From positions 1 to 64,000 of the forward strand of contig QCCH01000006.1 in NCBI GenBank assembly GCA_003281315.1: 64,000 bases of DNA. The letters run 5' to 3'. This document shows positions 16,612 through 25,940 of this stretch, in pieces. Under the pieces are notes generated by a model. That model was not told the origin of the DNA, ran no database searches, and worked only from the letters and a program-made list of their open reading frames with translations. How positions within the stretch are numbered: the first letter of the stretch is position 1; each line of letters starts with the position of its first letter. Origin of the DNA: Prochlorococcus sp. AG-347-K20. Lineage in GTDB: Bacteria > Cyanobacteriota > Cyanobacteriia > PCC-6307 > Cyanobiaceae. The position numbers were made by a program, and so were the translations under genes.

Positions 16612-18315
16612 ATGACTAAAACTACTTCAGATATTGAAAAGTTCCAATACGATCATATATTTAACTTAATCTTAGGTATTTTCAAATTTAGTGAAAAAAA
16701 ATATGGAAATTTCGTAAAAGATGTAATAAGAATTTTATTAGAGTATGAAAAAAATGGAGAAACTATTATTGATGTTGATAATAGTTTAATAATCTTTGAA
16801 TTATTAGAAGATGGCTGGCCCAATAAACATATAGATGTTCTAAAAAATATAAGTTTGATTGGTTCCCTTAATTCTCCATTCGTATTAGTAAATAGAAAAT
16901 TATCCTTATCAAAATGGTCAAAAAAGATAGAAAGAGTTATTAATTCATTTCTAAAAAAAATAGATACTGATAATTTAATGAAATCAATAATTTATAAAGA
17001 TGATAATAAAATTGATCAAATTAAAAATATATTTAAATATTCAAACTTAGTTTTCCTTCAAGGAGGACCAGGTACGGGTAAAACCACTTTAATAATAAAG
17101 TTAATACGAGAACTCCTTCAAATGGATAACTTTTTAAATATTGGTTTGTCTGCTCCAACTGGTAAAGCTACAGCTCGTTTAAAAGAAGCTCTTAATGATA
17201 AAAAAAATATTTCCTTTAGCAAATTTCTAGACCAAATAGAATTTCAAACTTTACATAGATGGATTTTAAATTCTCAAAATAAATCTCTTGCGTTGAAATT
17301 TAAACTTAAAGAGCTTGATATTTTCATAATTGATGAAATGTCAATGGTTAATATTGATTTGATTGAATCAGTTTTAAATTTGCTGGCAAAGGACTGTAAA
17401 ATTATTTTAGTTGGAGATAAAAATCAATTGTCTCCAGTAAATAACTGTTCTATATGGAATTATTTGTTTGAATATTACGATAATAGTTCAATTAAATCTT
17501 GTATAGTAAATTTAGAAAAAACTTATAGAAATATTGGAGATATAGCATTAATTAGTAGTTTAATATTTAATAATGATTTTTCTTTACTTAATCAAAAGAT
17601 AAAAGAATTAGAAAAAGATAATAATTCAAAAGAAATTACCATTTCAAAGAGTAGAGCAAAAGATATTCCAAAGGATCTATTATTTTCGATTACAAGTCAT
17701 CTAAAACAGTTAAATATTTCAACTTCAAATTTAAGTAAAAAAAAATATATATTTGGTGAGAGTATTGATAATTTATTGCTTAATGAAAAAGATTTAGTAG
17801 ATAAGATATTTCTGGATTTACAAAGTCACATGATTTTATGCGAAAAAAATTCTGGAATATGGAGTGTTGAATATTTGAATGAAATTATTTTTGGTCAAAA
17901 AAAACCCTATGACCTTAAAACTCTTAAAGAGGGTGTTCCGATCATGTGTACAAAAAATAATAATGAACTTGGATTGTCAAATGGGGATATCGGAGTACTT
18001 ATAGGTTTAAAAAATAAAAGAAAATATCTTTTTAGAAAATTTAATGATAATAATGAAGAAATAGTCGCATTAATTGATCCATCAAATTTAGAAAATGTTG
18101 TACCAGCAATAGCCATTACTATTCATAAATCTCAAGGAAGTGAATCTGAAAAAGTAAACATTTTGTGGTCCCAAAATTATAGAAAAAATCAATATGCTGC
18201 AAAAGAAAAAAAAGATAATCAAAATATCTTTTGCACAGATAATTTTGAAAGAAGGTTATTTTATACTGCTGTTACAAGAGCAAAAAAATCTTTAAATATA
18301 TATTATTTAAATTAA
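16612..18315 (+). CDS. recD: RecD subunit of exodeoxyribonuclease V
   Basis: 567 residues, ATG one base after the recB stop. Superfamily 1B helicase motifs: GGPGTGKT (Walker A, 151-158), SAPTGKATARLKEA, IIDEMSMV (Walker B), LVGDKNQLSP, AIAITIHKSQGSE and FYTAVTRAKKSL. RecD is the 5'-3' motor of RecBCD; full motifs suggest an active helicase. Length matches the RecBCD-type RecD (about 600) rather than the longer RecD2 found alone in other bacteria. A T9 run follows the stop, without a clear GC stem. Confidence 0.95.
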   Translation: MTKTTSDIEKFQYDHIFNLILGIFKFSEKKYGNFVKDVIRILLEYEKNGETIIDVDNSLIIFELLEDGWPNKHIDVLKNISLIGSLNSPFVLVNRKLSLSKWSKKIERVINSFLKKIDTDNLMKSIIYKDDNKIDQIKNIFKYSNLVFLQGGPGTGKTTLIIKLIRELLQMDNFLNIGLSAPTGKATARLKEALNDKKNISFSKFLDQIEFQTLHRWILNSQNKSLALKFKLKELDIFIIDEMSMVNIDLIESVLNLLAKDCKIILVGDKNQLSPVNNCSIWNYLFEYYDNSSIKSCIVNLEKTYRNIGDIALISSLIFNNDFSLLNQKIKELEKDNNSKEITISKSRAKDIPKDLLFSITSHLKQLNISTSNLSKKKYIFGESIDNLLLNEKDLVDKIFLDLQSHMILCEKNSGIWSVEYLNEIIFGQKKPYDLKTLKEGVPIMCTKNNNELGLSNGDIGVLIGLKNKRKYLFRKFNDNNEEIVALIDPSNLENVVPAIAITIHKSQGSESEKVNILWSQNYRKNQYAAKEKKDNQNIFCTDNFERRLFYTAVTRAKKSLNIYYLN

Positions 18316-18419
18316 ATTTTTTTTTGAGAAATTAGTAATATCTTAACCCCAAGATGTTAGATTAATAATTCGGCTCTGTAAGGCTAATCAACAATTTAAG
18401 TCAATTTAGATATTTGTTG

Positions 18420-18448
18420 AATGCCTAATCAGAAGATTATTAGGCATT
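18420..18448 (+). promoter_or_regulatory. Perfect 10-bp leader hairpin just before the DEAD-box helicase start
   Basis: AATGCCTAAT (18420-18429) pairs perfectly with ATTAGGCATT (18439-18448) across a 9-base loop. The stem ends 4 bases before the ATG at 18453, so it covers the place where a ribosome binding site would lie. The loop holds a purine-rich AGAAG. No T tract follows, so it is not a normal terminator. A role in controlling translation, possibly by the helicase itself or by temperature, is inference. Confidence 0.55.
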
Positions 18449-18452
18449 TAAA

Positions 18453-20234
18453 ATGGCTTTAAAAAAAGATAGTAACTCTCTCGGTAGTGATCAGGAAAAG
18501 TCTCAGAATGAAGATTCTTCCCTACTAGAGTTCAAGAATTTAGATAACAAAAAAGAAATTGAATCTCAACTATTGGAAGTATCGAAAGAAGATGATAATG
18601 AGAATGGATTTCGCGATTTTGGGTTTAATCAATCGATCTTAAAATCGTTAATAAATAAAGGATATAAAAATCCAACTCCCATCCAAAAAGCTGCAATTCC
18701 CGAACTAATGTTAGGCAGGGATTTACTAGGCCAAGCACAAACAGGAACAGGGAAAACTGCTGCTTTCGCATTACCATTAATAGAAAAACTTAAAGATAAT
18801 AAAGAATTAAATGCCAAGGTTTTAGTTATGACTCCTACAAGAGAATTAGCAACTCAAGTGGCAGAATCTTTTAAAAGTTATAGTTCTGAATCTAGTAATT
18901 TTAAGACGGTGGCAATATATGGAGGTACAGACTATCGAAATCAAATTTCTGCATTAAAAAGAAAAGTTGACGTAGTAGTTGGGACCCCAGGCAGAATAAT
19001 GGATCATATAAGGCAGGGGACTTTTAAAATTAAAGATATAAATTGTCTTGTTTTAGATGAGGCAGATGAAATGCTAAATATGGGTTTTCTTGAAGATATC
19101 GAATGGATAATAGATCAGCTTCCGGAAAATAAACAGATGGTATTGTTTTCAGCAACAATGCCTAGTGAGATAAGAAATATAGCAAAAAAATATTTAAACA
19201 ATCCCGCCGAAATATTAATCAAAAGTGTCAAAAAAGAAACTCAATTAATTTCGCAAAAATTTCTATATGTACAAAGGCATCATAAGTTAGATGCTTTAAA
19301 AAGAATATTAGAACTAAATAACGAGGGAGTAATTATTTTTGTCAGGACAAAACTACTTACTACTTCAATAGCTGAAGCTTTAGAGAATTCAGGTCATACT
19401 GTGGCAGTACTTAATGGAGATATACCTCAAAACCAAAGAGAAAATACTGTAGATAGATTAAAAAAAGGATTTATTGATATCCTTGTTGCAACAGATGTCG
19501 CAGCTAGGGGATTAGATGTTGAGAGAATAAAACTTGTTGTTAATTATGATTTTCCTTTTGACAAGGAAACATATACTCATAGAATTGGAAGAACTGGAAG
19601 GGCAGGTAGATCAGGAGAAGCAATTTTATTTGTTAATCAAAGAGAAAAACATTTTTTAAGAAACTTAGAAAACTCAACAAGAACTAAAATTGAAGAAATT
19701 AATATACCAAGTAATAAAATAATAAATGAAAAAAGGATGGAGAAACTTATAGAGAATGTTAATGAGAGTTTTTTAGCTAAAGATGAAAATGAAGAAAATA
19801 AAGCTTTGATTATTGATGTACTAGATAATTTAAAAGAAAAATACTCTATGGATGACTCAAATATTGCAATGGCGGCGATTAATTTAGTAATAGGTAATAA
19901 ATCATTTTTTGTTAATGAAGATGATTATTGGATTCTTAAACAAAATAATACTGATCGAAATAGATCGAATAGAAATATTAATAATCGTATGAGAAATCCA
20001 AATAGAAGAAATAATTATCAAAACGATTCTTTTGAAACCTATAAATTTAACTTTGGTAAATTTGATGGGGTTAGAGTTGCAAATATTATATCCTCAATCT
20101 GTAACTCAACAAATATAAATGGTAGATCCATAGGTAAGATACAGATTTTTAATGATTACAGTTTAGTAGATTTACCCAGAGATCTGCATAGAGAAACTAA
20201 AAATAAATTAAAAAAAATTAAAGTCAGAAACTAG
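18453..20234 (+). CDS. deaD: DEAD-box ATP-dependent RNA helicase (DeaD/CsdA type)
   Basis: 593 residues. After an acidic, Ser-rich N-terminus (1-52) come the Q motif, AQTGTGKT (95-102), PTRELATQ, VLDEADEMLNMGF, FSATMP, IIFVRTK, ATDVAARGLD and HRIGRTGRAGR. The C-terminal region has an Asn/Arg-rich linker and then KFDGVRVANIISSICNSTNI and IGKIQIFNDYSLVDLP, a DbpA/CsdA-type RNA-binding domain. Such helicases unwind RNA in ribosome assembly, mRNA decay and cold acclimation. A perfect hairpin lies directly before the start codon. Related cyanobacterial helicases (CrhR, CrhC) are cold- or redox-induced. Confidence 0.93.
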   Translation: MALKKDSNSLGSDQEKSQNEDSSLLEFKNLDNKKEIESQLLEVSKEDDNENGFRDFGFNQSILKSLINKGYKNPTPIQKAAIPELMLGRDLLGQAQTGTGKTAAFALPLIEKLKDNKELNAKVLVMTPTRELATQVAESFKSYSSESSNFKTVAIYGGTDYRNQISALKRKVDVVVGTPGRIMDHIRQGTFKIKDINCLVLDEADEMLNMGFLEDIEWIIDQLPENKQMVLFSATMPSEIRNIAKKYLNNPAEILIKSVKKETQLISQKFLYVQRHHKLDALKRILELNNEGVIIFVRTKLLTTSIAEALENSGHTVAVLNGDIPQNQRENTVDRLKKGFIDILVATDVAARGLDVERIKLVVNYDFPFDKETYTHRIGRTGRAGRSGEAILFVNQREKHFLRNLENSTRTKIEEINIPSNKIINEKRMEKLIENVNESFLAKDENEENKALIIDVLDNLKEKYSMDDSNIAMAAINLVIGNKSFFVNEDDYWILKQNNTDRNRSNRNINNRMRNPNRRNNYQNDSFETYKFNFGKFDGVRVANIISSICNSTNINGRSIGKIQIFNDYSLVDLPRDLHRETKNKLKKIKVRN

Positions 20235-20243
20235 GTATAGATA

Positions 20244-20537
20244 ATGAAAGCAAGCAAATATAAATTCTTTATTTTTGTGAATCTGATAATTCTATTCAAC
20301 TCTTTTAATAGTTTTTATTTAGCTCAAACTAAACAAAATTCAATCATAAAATTATTTTGTCTTGAGAGTGTCAAAGAGGAGATGTTGAAAGCAGAAATTG
20401 TATATATTGAGAAAATTGCGAATGAAACTTGTGATTGTTACTACGAAGAATTTAAACAAACTGCAAGTCATCAAGATGCAAAAACAAAATGTAAATTAGA
20501 AACTAAAGAAAATTTAAATCATAATAGAAAAATTTAA
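20244..20537 (+). CDS. Small exported four-cysteine protein of unknown function
   Basis: 97 residues. A signal peptide or membrane anchor spans about residues 8-27 (FFIFVNLIILFNSFNSFYLA). The mature part is charged, with Cys at 39, 63, 65 and 83, including a CDC pair (63-65). These could form disulfides outside the cytoplasm. I recognise no family. It starts 9 bases after the helicase stop and ends 10 bases before the ABC exporter, so it is probably cotranscribed with both. Confidence 0.6.
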   Translation: MKASKYKFFIFVNLIILFNSFNSFYLAQTKQNSIIKLFCLESVKEEMLKAEIVYIEKIANETCDCYYEEFKQTASHQDAKTKCKLETKENLNHNRKI

Positions 20538-20547
20538 TTTTTATTTT

Positions 20548-22320
20548 ATGACGCTTAAGAACAATAAAAATCCAATAATAAGACTTTATTTAAATCTGAT
20601 TGAAGAAAGAAGGTTACTATTTTTTGCTTTTCTTAGTTCCATAATTAATAAAATTTTAGATTTAGCTCCTCCTGTAATAATTGGTCTTGCAGTTGACATC
20701 GTCGTTAAGGAACAGAATTCATGGATTGCTGGTTTTGGGATAAAAGAAGTCCCAGCACAATTAATTTTTCTTGCATTTGCTTCAGGAATAGTTTGGTCTG
20801 GTGAATCGTCCTTTGAATATCTATATTCGATTTTATGGAGAAATTTGGCGCAGCTATCGCAACATAAATTAAGAATAAAAGCTTATGAGCATATACAGGA
20901 ATTAGATATGGATTTTTTTGAAAATGATAATACTGGAAGGCTATTATCTATTTTGAACGATGATATAAATCAACTCGAGAGATTTCTAGACCAAGGGGCT
21001 AATCAGATTATTCAGTTATTTATAACTGTCTTAATAATTGGGGGCACTATGATTTTTGTCGCTCCAAAAATTGCTTTATTTGCTTTCTTTCCTATCCCAA
21101 TTATATTTTTCGGATCAATTAAATTTCAAAGGAAGCTTGCTCCAAAATACAGAGATGTTAGAAATAAAGCTGGACTGTTGGCATCAAGACTTAATAATAA
21201 TTTAAGTGGAATTCTAACCATAAAAAGTTTTACTAAAGAAAAATGGGAACTAAATAGATTAAATAAAGAAAGTCTCGATTATCAAAGAAGTAATAAGGCT
21301 GCAATAAAATTATCTTCTGCTTTTATCCCTCTTATAAGATTCGCAATTTTATTTGCTTTTATAGCCATTCTATTAATTGGAGGTTTCCAAACTTGGAATA
21401 AGACACTTGATGTAGGTACTTATAGTTTTTTAGTGTTTATTACACAAAGACTATTATGGCCTTTAACTACTTTGGGGCATGTTTTAGATGATTTTCAGAG
21501 ATCTATGGCTTCAATAGATAGAGTAATTGATCTCATAGATACGCCTATAAAAATAAAAGATGGAAAAATAAAAATTGAACCTAAAGTTATTAAGGGAGAA
21601 ATTATTTTTAGTAATGTAAATTTTAATTATCCTGGACGAGATTTAACTTTAAAAAACATAAATTTCAAAATTGAAAATAACTCAACATTAGGAATTGTTG
21701 GTCTAACAGGTTCTGGAAAAAGTACAATAATAAAACTTCTACTTAGGATTTATGATAGTAATAATGGCTCAATAACCTTGGATGGCATTTCTATCAAAGA
21801 AATAAATTTGAGGGATTTAAGAAATTGTATTTCTTTAGTAAGTCAAGAAACTTATTTATTTCACGGCAGTGTACAAGAAAATATTGCTTATGGATCAATC
21901 AACCCAAGTCTTAAAGATATTATTAAATCTTCAAAGATTGCTGAAGCTCATAAATTTATTGAACAATTACCAGATGGTTACAAAACTATAGTCGGGGAAA
22001 GAGGCCAAAGGCTCTCAGGCGGACAACGTCAAAGAATTGCCTTGGCGAGAGCTGTTTTAAAGGATGCTCCAATATTAATATTAGATGAAGCCACAGCCTC
22101 AGTTGATAATGAAACAGAGGCTTTAATTCAAAAATCTTTATCTAAAATCACAAAAGAAAGAACAACTATAGTAATAGCTCATAGATTAAGTACTATAAAA
22201 AATGCGGATAATATTCTTGTTATTGATAAAGGTAAAATAGTTGAAAGCGGAAAACATGAAGAACTATTAGATCAGGACAAAATATATTCTGATTTGTGGA
22301 ATGTTCAAGTAGGAATCTAG
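20548..22320 (+). CDS. ABC exporter, fused membrane and ATPase domains (MsbA-like)
   Basis: 590 residues, a half-transporter that should work as a dimer. Six hydrophobic helices lie in residues about 20-310, with the type IV exporter motif DMDFFENDNTGRLLSILNDD. The ATPase domain follows: GLTGSGKSTII (Walker A), the Q loop VSQETYLFHG, LSGGQRQRIALARA (signature), ILILDEATASVDN (Walker B) and IAHRLSTI (H loop). All catalytic residues are present. Family members move lipids, drugs or peptides outward. The substrate cannot be read from the sequence. The preceding gene encodes a small exported protein, but proximity alone does not make it a cargo. Confidence 0.9.
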   Translation: MTLKNNKNPIIRLYLNLIEERRLLFFAFLSSIINKILDLAPPVIIGLAVDIVVKEQNSWIAGFGIKEVPAQLIFLAFASGIVWSGESSFEYLYSILWRNLAQLSQHKLRIKAYEHIQELDMDFFENDNTGRLLSILNDDINQLERFLDQGANQIIQLFITVLIIGGTMIFVAPKIALFAFFPIPIIFFGSIKFQRKLAPKYRDVRNKAGLLASRLNNNLSGILTIKSFTKEKWELNRLNKESLDYQRSNKAAIKLSSAFIPLIRFAILFAFIAILLIGGFQTWNKTLDVGTYSFLVFITQRLLWPLTTLGHVLDDFQRSMASIDRVIDLIDTPIKIKDGKIKIEPKVIKGEIIFSNVNFNYPGRDLTLKNINFKIENNSTLGIVGLTGSGKSTIIKLLLRIYDSNNGSITLDGISIKEINLRDLRNCISLVSQETYLFHGSVQENIAYGSINPSLKDIIKSSKIAEAHKFIEQLPDGYKTIVGERGQRLSGGQRQRIALARAVLKDAPILILDEATASVDNETEALIQKSLSKITKERTTIVIAHRLSTIKNADNILVIDKGKIVESGKHEELLDQDKIYSDLWNVQVGI

Positions 22321-22335
22321 TATAGAATTTCTAAA

Positions 22336-22893
22336 CTATATTAAGAAGTTAAATGATTCAATTACATTACTAAACATACCATCAACTTTATTCCATCTCT
22401 CTTCATTTGTACCCACAGCGAAAGTGTAAAGTGTTCCTCTATCAATTACGACAGTAGCTAATTCGTGCCTGGCTTGTTCATTTAAATTTAATTCATACTC
22501 TAAATCATAAAAAATATGATTGGATACCTCCCTCTGATTGGCATTTATAAGTTTCACCTCTCTACCTGAACCTTCCGGAGCAATGACTTTATCAATTAAT
22601 GTTTGACCAACTTCACTTGGGCTTCCTAATTGTTCTAATTGAACCTCTTTATTTACATCAGAAATAACTAAACTTAAGGTCTCATTACTATTTATTAAAT
22701 CATGATAAATAATTTCAGGTCCTCCATCTACTTTTACTCTAGTCCATCCTGTTGGATACAAAAAGGCATATCTTCCATCTGGACTTTGATAAGCTTCTAA
22801 TCCCGCATTTAGTCCGCCGCTACAAGCACTAAGTGTTAAACACAAAAAAATCAAAAATAAATATTTGAAAGGGTTAAATTTAATATTTTTCAT
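22336..22893 (-). CDS. psbP: CyanoP, PsbP-like photosystem II lipoprotein
   Basis: 185 residues. A lipoprotein signal ends at LTLSACSGG with the lipobox Cys at residue 24, so it is likely anchored on the lumen side of the thylakoid. The PsbP fold is shown by YQSPDGRYAFLYPTGWTRVKV, VISDVNKEVQLEQLGSPSEVG and YTFAVGTNEERWNKV near the C-terminus. Cyanobacterial PsbP (CyanoP) binds photosystem II during assembly and supports oxygen evolution. It converges with the ABC exporter gene across 15 bases. Confidence 0.92.
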   Translation of the reverse strand: MKNIKFNPFKYLFLIFLCLTLSACSGGLNAGLEAYQSPDGRYAFLYPTGWTRVKVDGGPEIIYHDLINSNETLSLVISDVNKEVQLEQLGSPSEVGQTLIDKVIAPEGSGREVKLINANQREVSNHIFYDLEYELNLNEQARHELATVVIDRGTLYTFAVGTNEERWNKVDGMFSNVIESFNFLI

Positions 22894-22996
22894 TTTGTTT
22901 GAAATTACTAACTAAAAACATAATAAGACATTAAAAGCAAACAATTATGGCAATTCAGAATTTTGCGTCTAAATTATTCCTAGAAATAGTTTAATT

Positions 22997-23596
22997 TTGA
23001 TTACTTATACCAAACCGCTTTCAAAATTAATTGGTCATTTTGAGAAATTCCCAGGGATTGGTCCAAGAACAGCGCAACGACTAGCTCTGTTTATTTTAAA
23101 ACAACCTGAAAGTACAATAAGAGATTTTTCAAAGGCTCTGTTAGAAGCACATAGTAATGTTAGTCGTTGCAAAAAATGTTTTAATTTGACTTCAGAAGAT
23201 GAATGTGAAATTTGTAAAAATACTGAAAGAAATCAAAAACTAATCTGTGTAGTAGCAGAAACTAAAGATTTGCTGGCGTTGGAGCGCGCCAGAGAATTTA
23301 AAGGTGTTTACCATGTTATTGGTGGTTTAATATCTCCAATGGATTCTGTTGGCCCCGAACTCTTAGAAATAAGAAGCTTGGTTGAAAGAGTTAGTAAGTC
23401 TGAGATAGATGAGATCATATTGGCATTGACCCCGAGTGTTGAGGGAGATACAACAAGTCTTTATATTGGGAAATTGTTAGCCCCTTTTACTAAAGTTACG
23501 AGAATTGCATATGGTCTACCAATGGGCAGTGAACTTGAATATGTGGATGAAGTTACACTTGCAAGGGCGTTAGAAGGAAGAACAAAACTAAATTAG
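22997..23596 (+). CDS. recR: Recombination mediator RecR
   Basis: 199 residues from a TTG start at 22997; no ATG lies nearby in frame, and the first residues ([20 protein letters not shown]) match RecR N-termini. A helix-hairpin-helix [15 protein letters not shown] is followed by a four-Cys zinc finger (C58, C61, C70, C73) and the TOPRIM domain ([14 protein letters not shown]...YHVIGG). RecR works with RecO, and RecF, to load RecA on gapped DNA. The lipA gene follows after 3 bases. Confidence 0.95.
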   Translation: MITYTKPLSKLIGHFEKFPGIGPRTAQRLALFILKQPESTIRDFSKALLEAHSNVSRCKKCFNLTSEDECEICKNTERNQKLICVVAETKDLLALERAREFKGVYHVIGGLISPMDSVGPELLEIRSLVERVSKSEIDEIILALTPSVEGDTTSLYIGKLLAPFTKVTRIAYGLPMGSELEYVDEVTLARALEGRTKLN

Positions 23597-23599
23597 ATA

Positions 23600-24499
23600 A
23601 TGAGAGATAATAATCTAATCAAGAAAGAAAAAATCTTAAGACTTCCCTCTTGGATTAAATTTCCTATTAGTAAAGCTTCAGAGTTCGAAAAAATACAAAC
23701 TCTCATCAAAAAATCAAATATTCATACTATTTGTGAAGAAGCAAGATGTCCTAATAGAGCAGAATGTTATGCCTCAGGAACAGCCACTTTCTTACTTGGT
23801 GGATCGATATGTTCTCGTTCATGTGCTTTTTGTCAGGTAAATAAAGGCAGACCTGGTTCTATCAATGTTGATGAATGTACTCAAGTTGCTGAAGCAGTGA
23901 AAGTACTAAAATTGAAATATGTTGTTTTAACATCTGTAGCTAGAGACGATCTACCTGATCATGGAGCAAATTTATTTATAACTACAATTGATGAGATTAG
24001 AAAAATTGATTCAACAATTAAAATAGAGGTTTTAACTCCCGATTTATGGGGTGGAGGTAAAAATTTTAATGAAAGTAATAACCTTCAGACTGAGAGATTG
24101 AAGATGATTTTAGAAAAAGATCCAATATGCTTTAATCATAATCTTGAAACTGTTGAAAGACTGCAAAAAGAAGTTAGGAGGGGTGCAAATTACAAAAAAT
24201 CCCTGAGTTTACTAGAAAAGTCAAAAGATATAGCTCCTCATATTCAAACTAAATCAGGTATTATGTTAGGTCTTGGGGAAACATTGGATGAAATAAAAAA
24301 TACAATTTATGATCTTAAAAAAATAGATTGTGATCAAATTACAATTGGCCAATATTTAAGGCCTTCATTGAATCATTTGGCAGTTAAGAAATATTGGGAT
24401 CCATCAGAGTTTGAATATTTATATCGCTTCTCTAAGGAATTAGGATTCAAAAAAGTATCTTCTGGCCCTTTAGTCAGAAGTAGTTATCATGCGGGTTAA
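23600..24499 (+). CDS. lipA: Lipoyl synthase
   Basis: 299 residues. Two iron-sulfur clusters are predicted from the sequence: the auxiliary cluster site C45, C50, C56 (CEEARCPNRAEC) and the radical-SAM site C71, C75, C78 (CSRSCAFC). The C-terminal SGPLVRSSYHAG has the Ser ligand of the auxiliary cluster, R-S-S-Y. LipA inserts two sulfur atoms into octanoyl groups on lipoyl domains of 2-oxoacid dehydrogenases and the glycine cleavage H protein. Its TAA overlaps the stop of the convergent gene at 24496. Confidence 0.96.
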   Translation: MRDNNLIKKEKILRLPSWIKFPISKASEFEKIQTLIKKSNIHTICEEARCPNRAECYASGTATFLLGGSICSRSCAFCQVNKGRPGSINVDECTQVAEAVKVLKLKYVVLTSVARDDLPDHGANLFITTIDEIRKIDSTIKIEVLTPDLWGGGKNFNESNNLQTERLKMILEKDPICFNHNLETVERLQKEVRRGANYKKSLSLLEKSKDIAPHIQTKSGIMLGLGETLDEIKNTIYDLKKIDCDQITIGQYLRPSLNHLAVKKYWDPSEFEYLYRFSKELGFKKVSSGPLVRSSYHAG

Positions 24500-24996
24500 C
24501 TTTCTTCAATTAAAGAGAGTTTCTTTTCAAGTTTTTTCAATATGGAAATACATTCTCCGTTCATAAGTGTACCTGCACCTCCCCAAACCAGTCTTAATAA
24601 AAGATCTACTGGGCTAGAACCAACTTCTTTTACAATTTTGAATCCAATTAACTTGAAATATCTTACAAGTTTTTTACTATATCCTTCACTATCAAAAATA
24701 GCTAAAAGTCTTGCTTTGTTGCTTGATTTTTTTTCAATTGCCCAAGCCATAGTTGTTGCCCATATTAATTCCGAAACAAAAGCAGGAGCCTTACTAATGA
24801 TTCTTAATGTATCAAGCTGAATACCTTGTCTATTTAAATAAGTCCAACCTTTCATTTCGGCCCAAATCTTAATGATGTTATCTTTCTGTTCTGCTATAAC
24901 GATTCTAAAGAAACATAATCCTAGAGTTTCTCTAACTTGAATTTTAATTAATAATCCAATGTTACTTGCTAATTTTTCTAATTCTTCAACCTTCAT
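24496..24996 (-). CDS. Conserved-looking protein, possibly GNAT-like
   Basis: 166 residues, soluble, no signal peptide. The order FFRIVIAEQKDNIIKIWAEM, AFVSELIWATTMAWAIE, RLLAIFDSEGYSKKLVRYFK and LIGFKIVKEVG resembles the later strands and YF-GF motif of acetyltransferase folds, but the acetyl-CoA loop (Q/R-x-x-G-x-G/A) is not visible, so catalytic activity is doubtful. It is the last gene of the leftward run that begins with lysA, 11 bases after trhO. Its stop interlocks with that of lipA. Confidence 0.65.
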   Translation of the reverse strand: MKVEELEKLASNIGLLIKIQVRETLGLCFFRIVIAEQKDNIIKIWAEMKGWTYLNRQGIQLDTLRIISKAPAFVSELIWATTMAWAIEKKSSNKARLLAIFDSEGYSKKLVRYFKLIGFKIVKEVGSSPVDLLLRLVWGGAGTLMNGECISILKKLEKKLSLIEES

Positions 24997-25007
24997 GAAT
25001 TTGAAAA

Positions 25008-25940
25008 TTAGTCCTTATCGATTTTATGATTAACCACTTTCAATCTGTCGATCTGTTTTTGTCTTTCTTCAAACCTTTTCCTATCATCATCACTGAATTG
25101 ATCTATGCAGAAATGACATTGGATACCCTTTCTATATTCTTTTCTTTCTTGATCTTGAATTGAAACTGGCATCCCACATGCATGACAAATCGAATAGGAG
25201 CCTTTTTCTAATTCTTGATCTAAAGCAACTCTTTTATCAAAAACATAACATTCACCTTCAAATAAGTTTTTTTCTTTTGGTATATCATAAAGGTATTGAA
25301 GGATGCCCCCTTGTAGGTGATATATATTTTTATAACCTTTCTTTTTCAGCAAAGTAGTAGCTTTTTCACATCTTATGCCTCCGGTACAAAACATTGCTAT
25401 ATTTGTATACTTTTTATTTTCTAAATGGGTATCTAAATGATCATCTACCCACTTAGGGAATTCGCTAAAATTTTTTGTATTTGGGTTTATAGAGTTCTTA
25501 AATGTACCTATAGACACCTCATAATGATTTCTAGTATCAATGACTATTGTATTTTGATTTTTAATTAACTTATTCCAATCAGCTGAGTCAACATAGGCCC
25601 CATTATCTTTTGAAGGATTTATTTTAGGGACTCCCATTGTAACTATTTCTTTCTTGATTTTTATTTTTAATTTTTTGAAGACTTTGTTTTTTGAAAAATT
25701 AACTTTAATATTCAAATTTCTATTATCGGAAAATTTATTAAGTAAATTGATAACAATATCAATTACATTTTTCTCAGCACAAATAGTTCCATTAATGCCC
25801 TCACTAGCAAAAATAAATAAACCTGAAAGATCGTTTTCATTTTCGATTTCTAATAATTTATTTTTTAGATCAAGAATTAAGTTTTCTTGAAATGGGAAAA
25901 AAGAGTAAAGAGAAACTATTTTATAATATTTGCCTTTCAT
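25008..25940 (-). CDS. trhO: tRNA uridine-34 hydroxylase TrhO (rhodanese family)
   Basis: 310 residues. An acylphosphatase-like N-terminal domain ([16 protein letters not shown], about 40-54) precedes a rhodanese domain ([19 protein letters not shown]) with the active-site loop [11 protein letters not shown] and Cys185 as nucleophile. A C-terminal Cys-rich region (CHACGMP...CHFC) probably binds zinc. This is the YceA/TrhO layout; the enzyme hydroxylates U34 in tRNA in an oxygen-dependent way. Its ATG overlaps the bioB stop by four bases (25937-25940), so translation is probably coupled. Confidence 0.92.
   Translation of the reverse strand: MKGKYYKIVSLYSFFPFQENLILDLKNKLLEIENENDLSGLFIFASEGINGTICAEKNVIDIVINLLNKFSDNRNLNIKVNFSKNKVFKKLKIKIKKEIVTMGVPKINPSKDNGAYVDSADWNKLIKNQNTIVIDTRNHYEVSIGTFKNSINPNTKNFSEFPKWVDDHLDTHLENKKYTNIAMFCTGGIRCEKATTLLKKKGYKNIYHLQGGILQYLYDIPKEKNLFEGECYVFDKRVALDQELEKGSYSICHACGMPVSIQDQERKEYRKGIQCHFCIDQFSDDDRKRFEERQKQIDRLKVVNHKIDKD

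Noticed and set aside
18316..18419. Possible terminator after recD (T9 run)
   Set aside because: The T run is not preceded by a stable stem; nearby ATCTT/AAGAT gives only 5 bp.
22947..22994. 15-codon reading frame ending 2 bases before the recR start
   Set aside because: Too short and in a different frame; it may be a chance uORF. Translational coupling cannot be shown from sequence.
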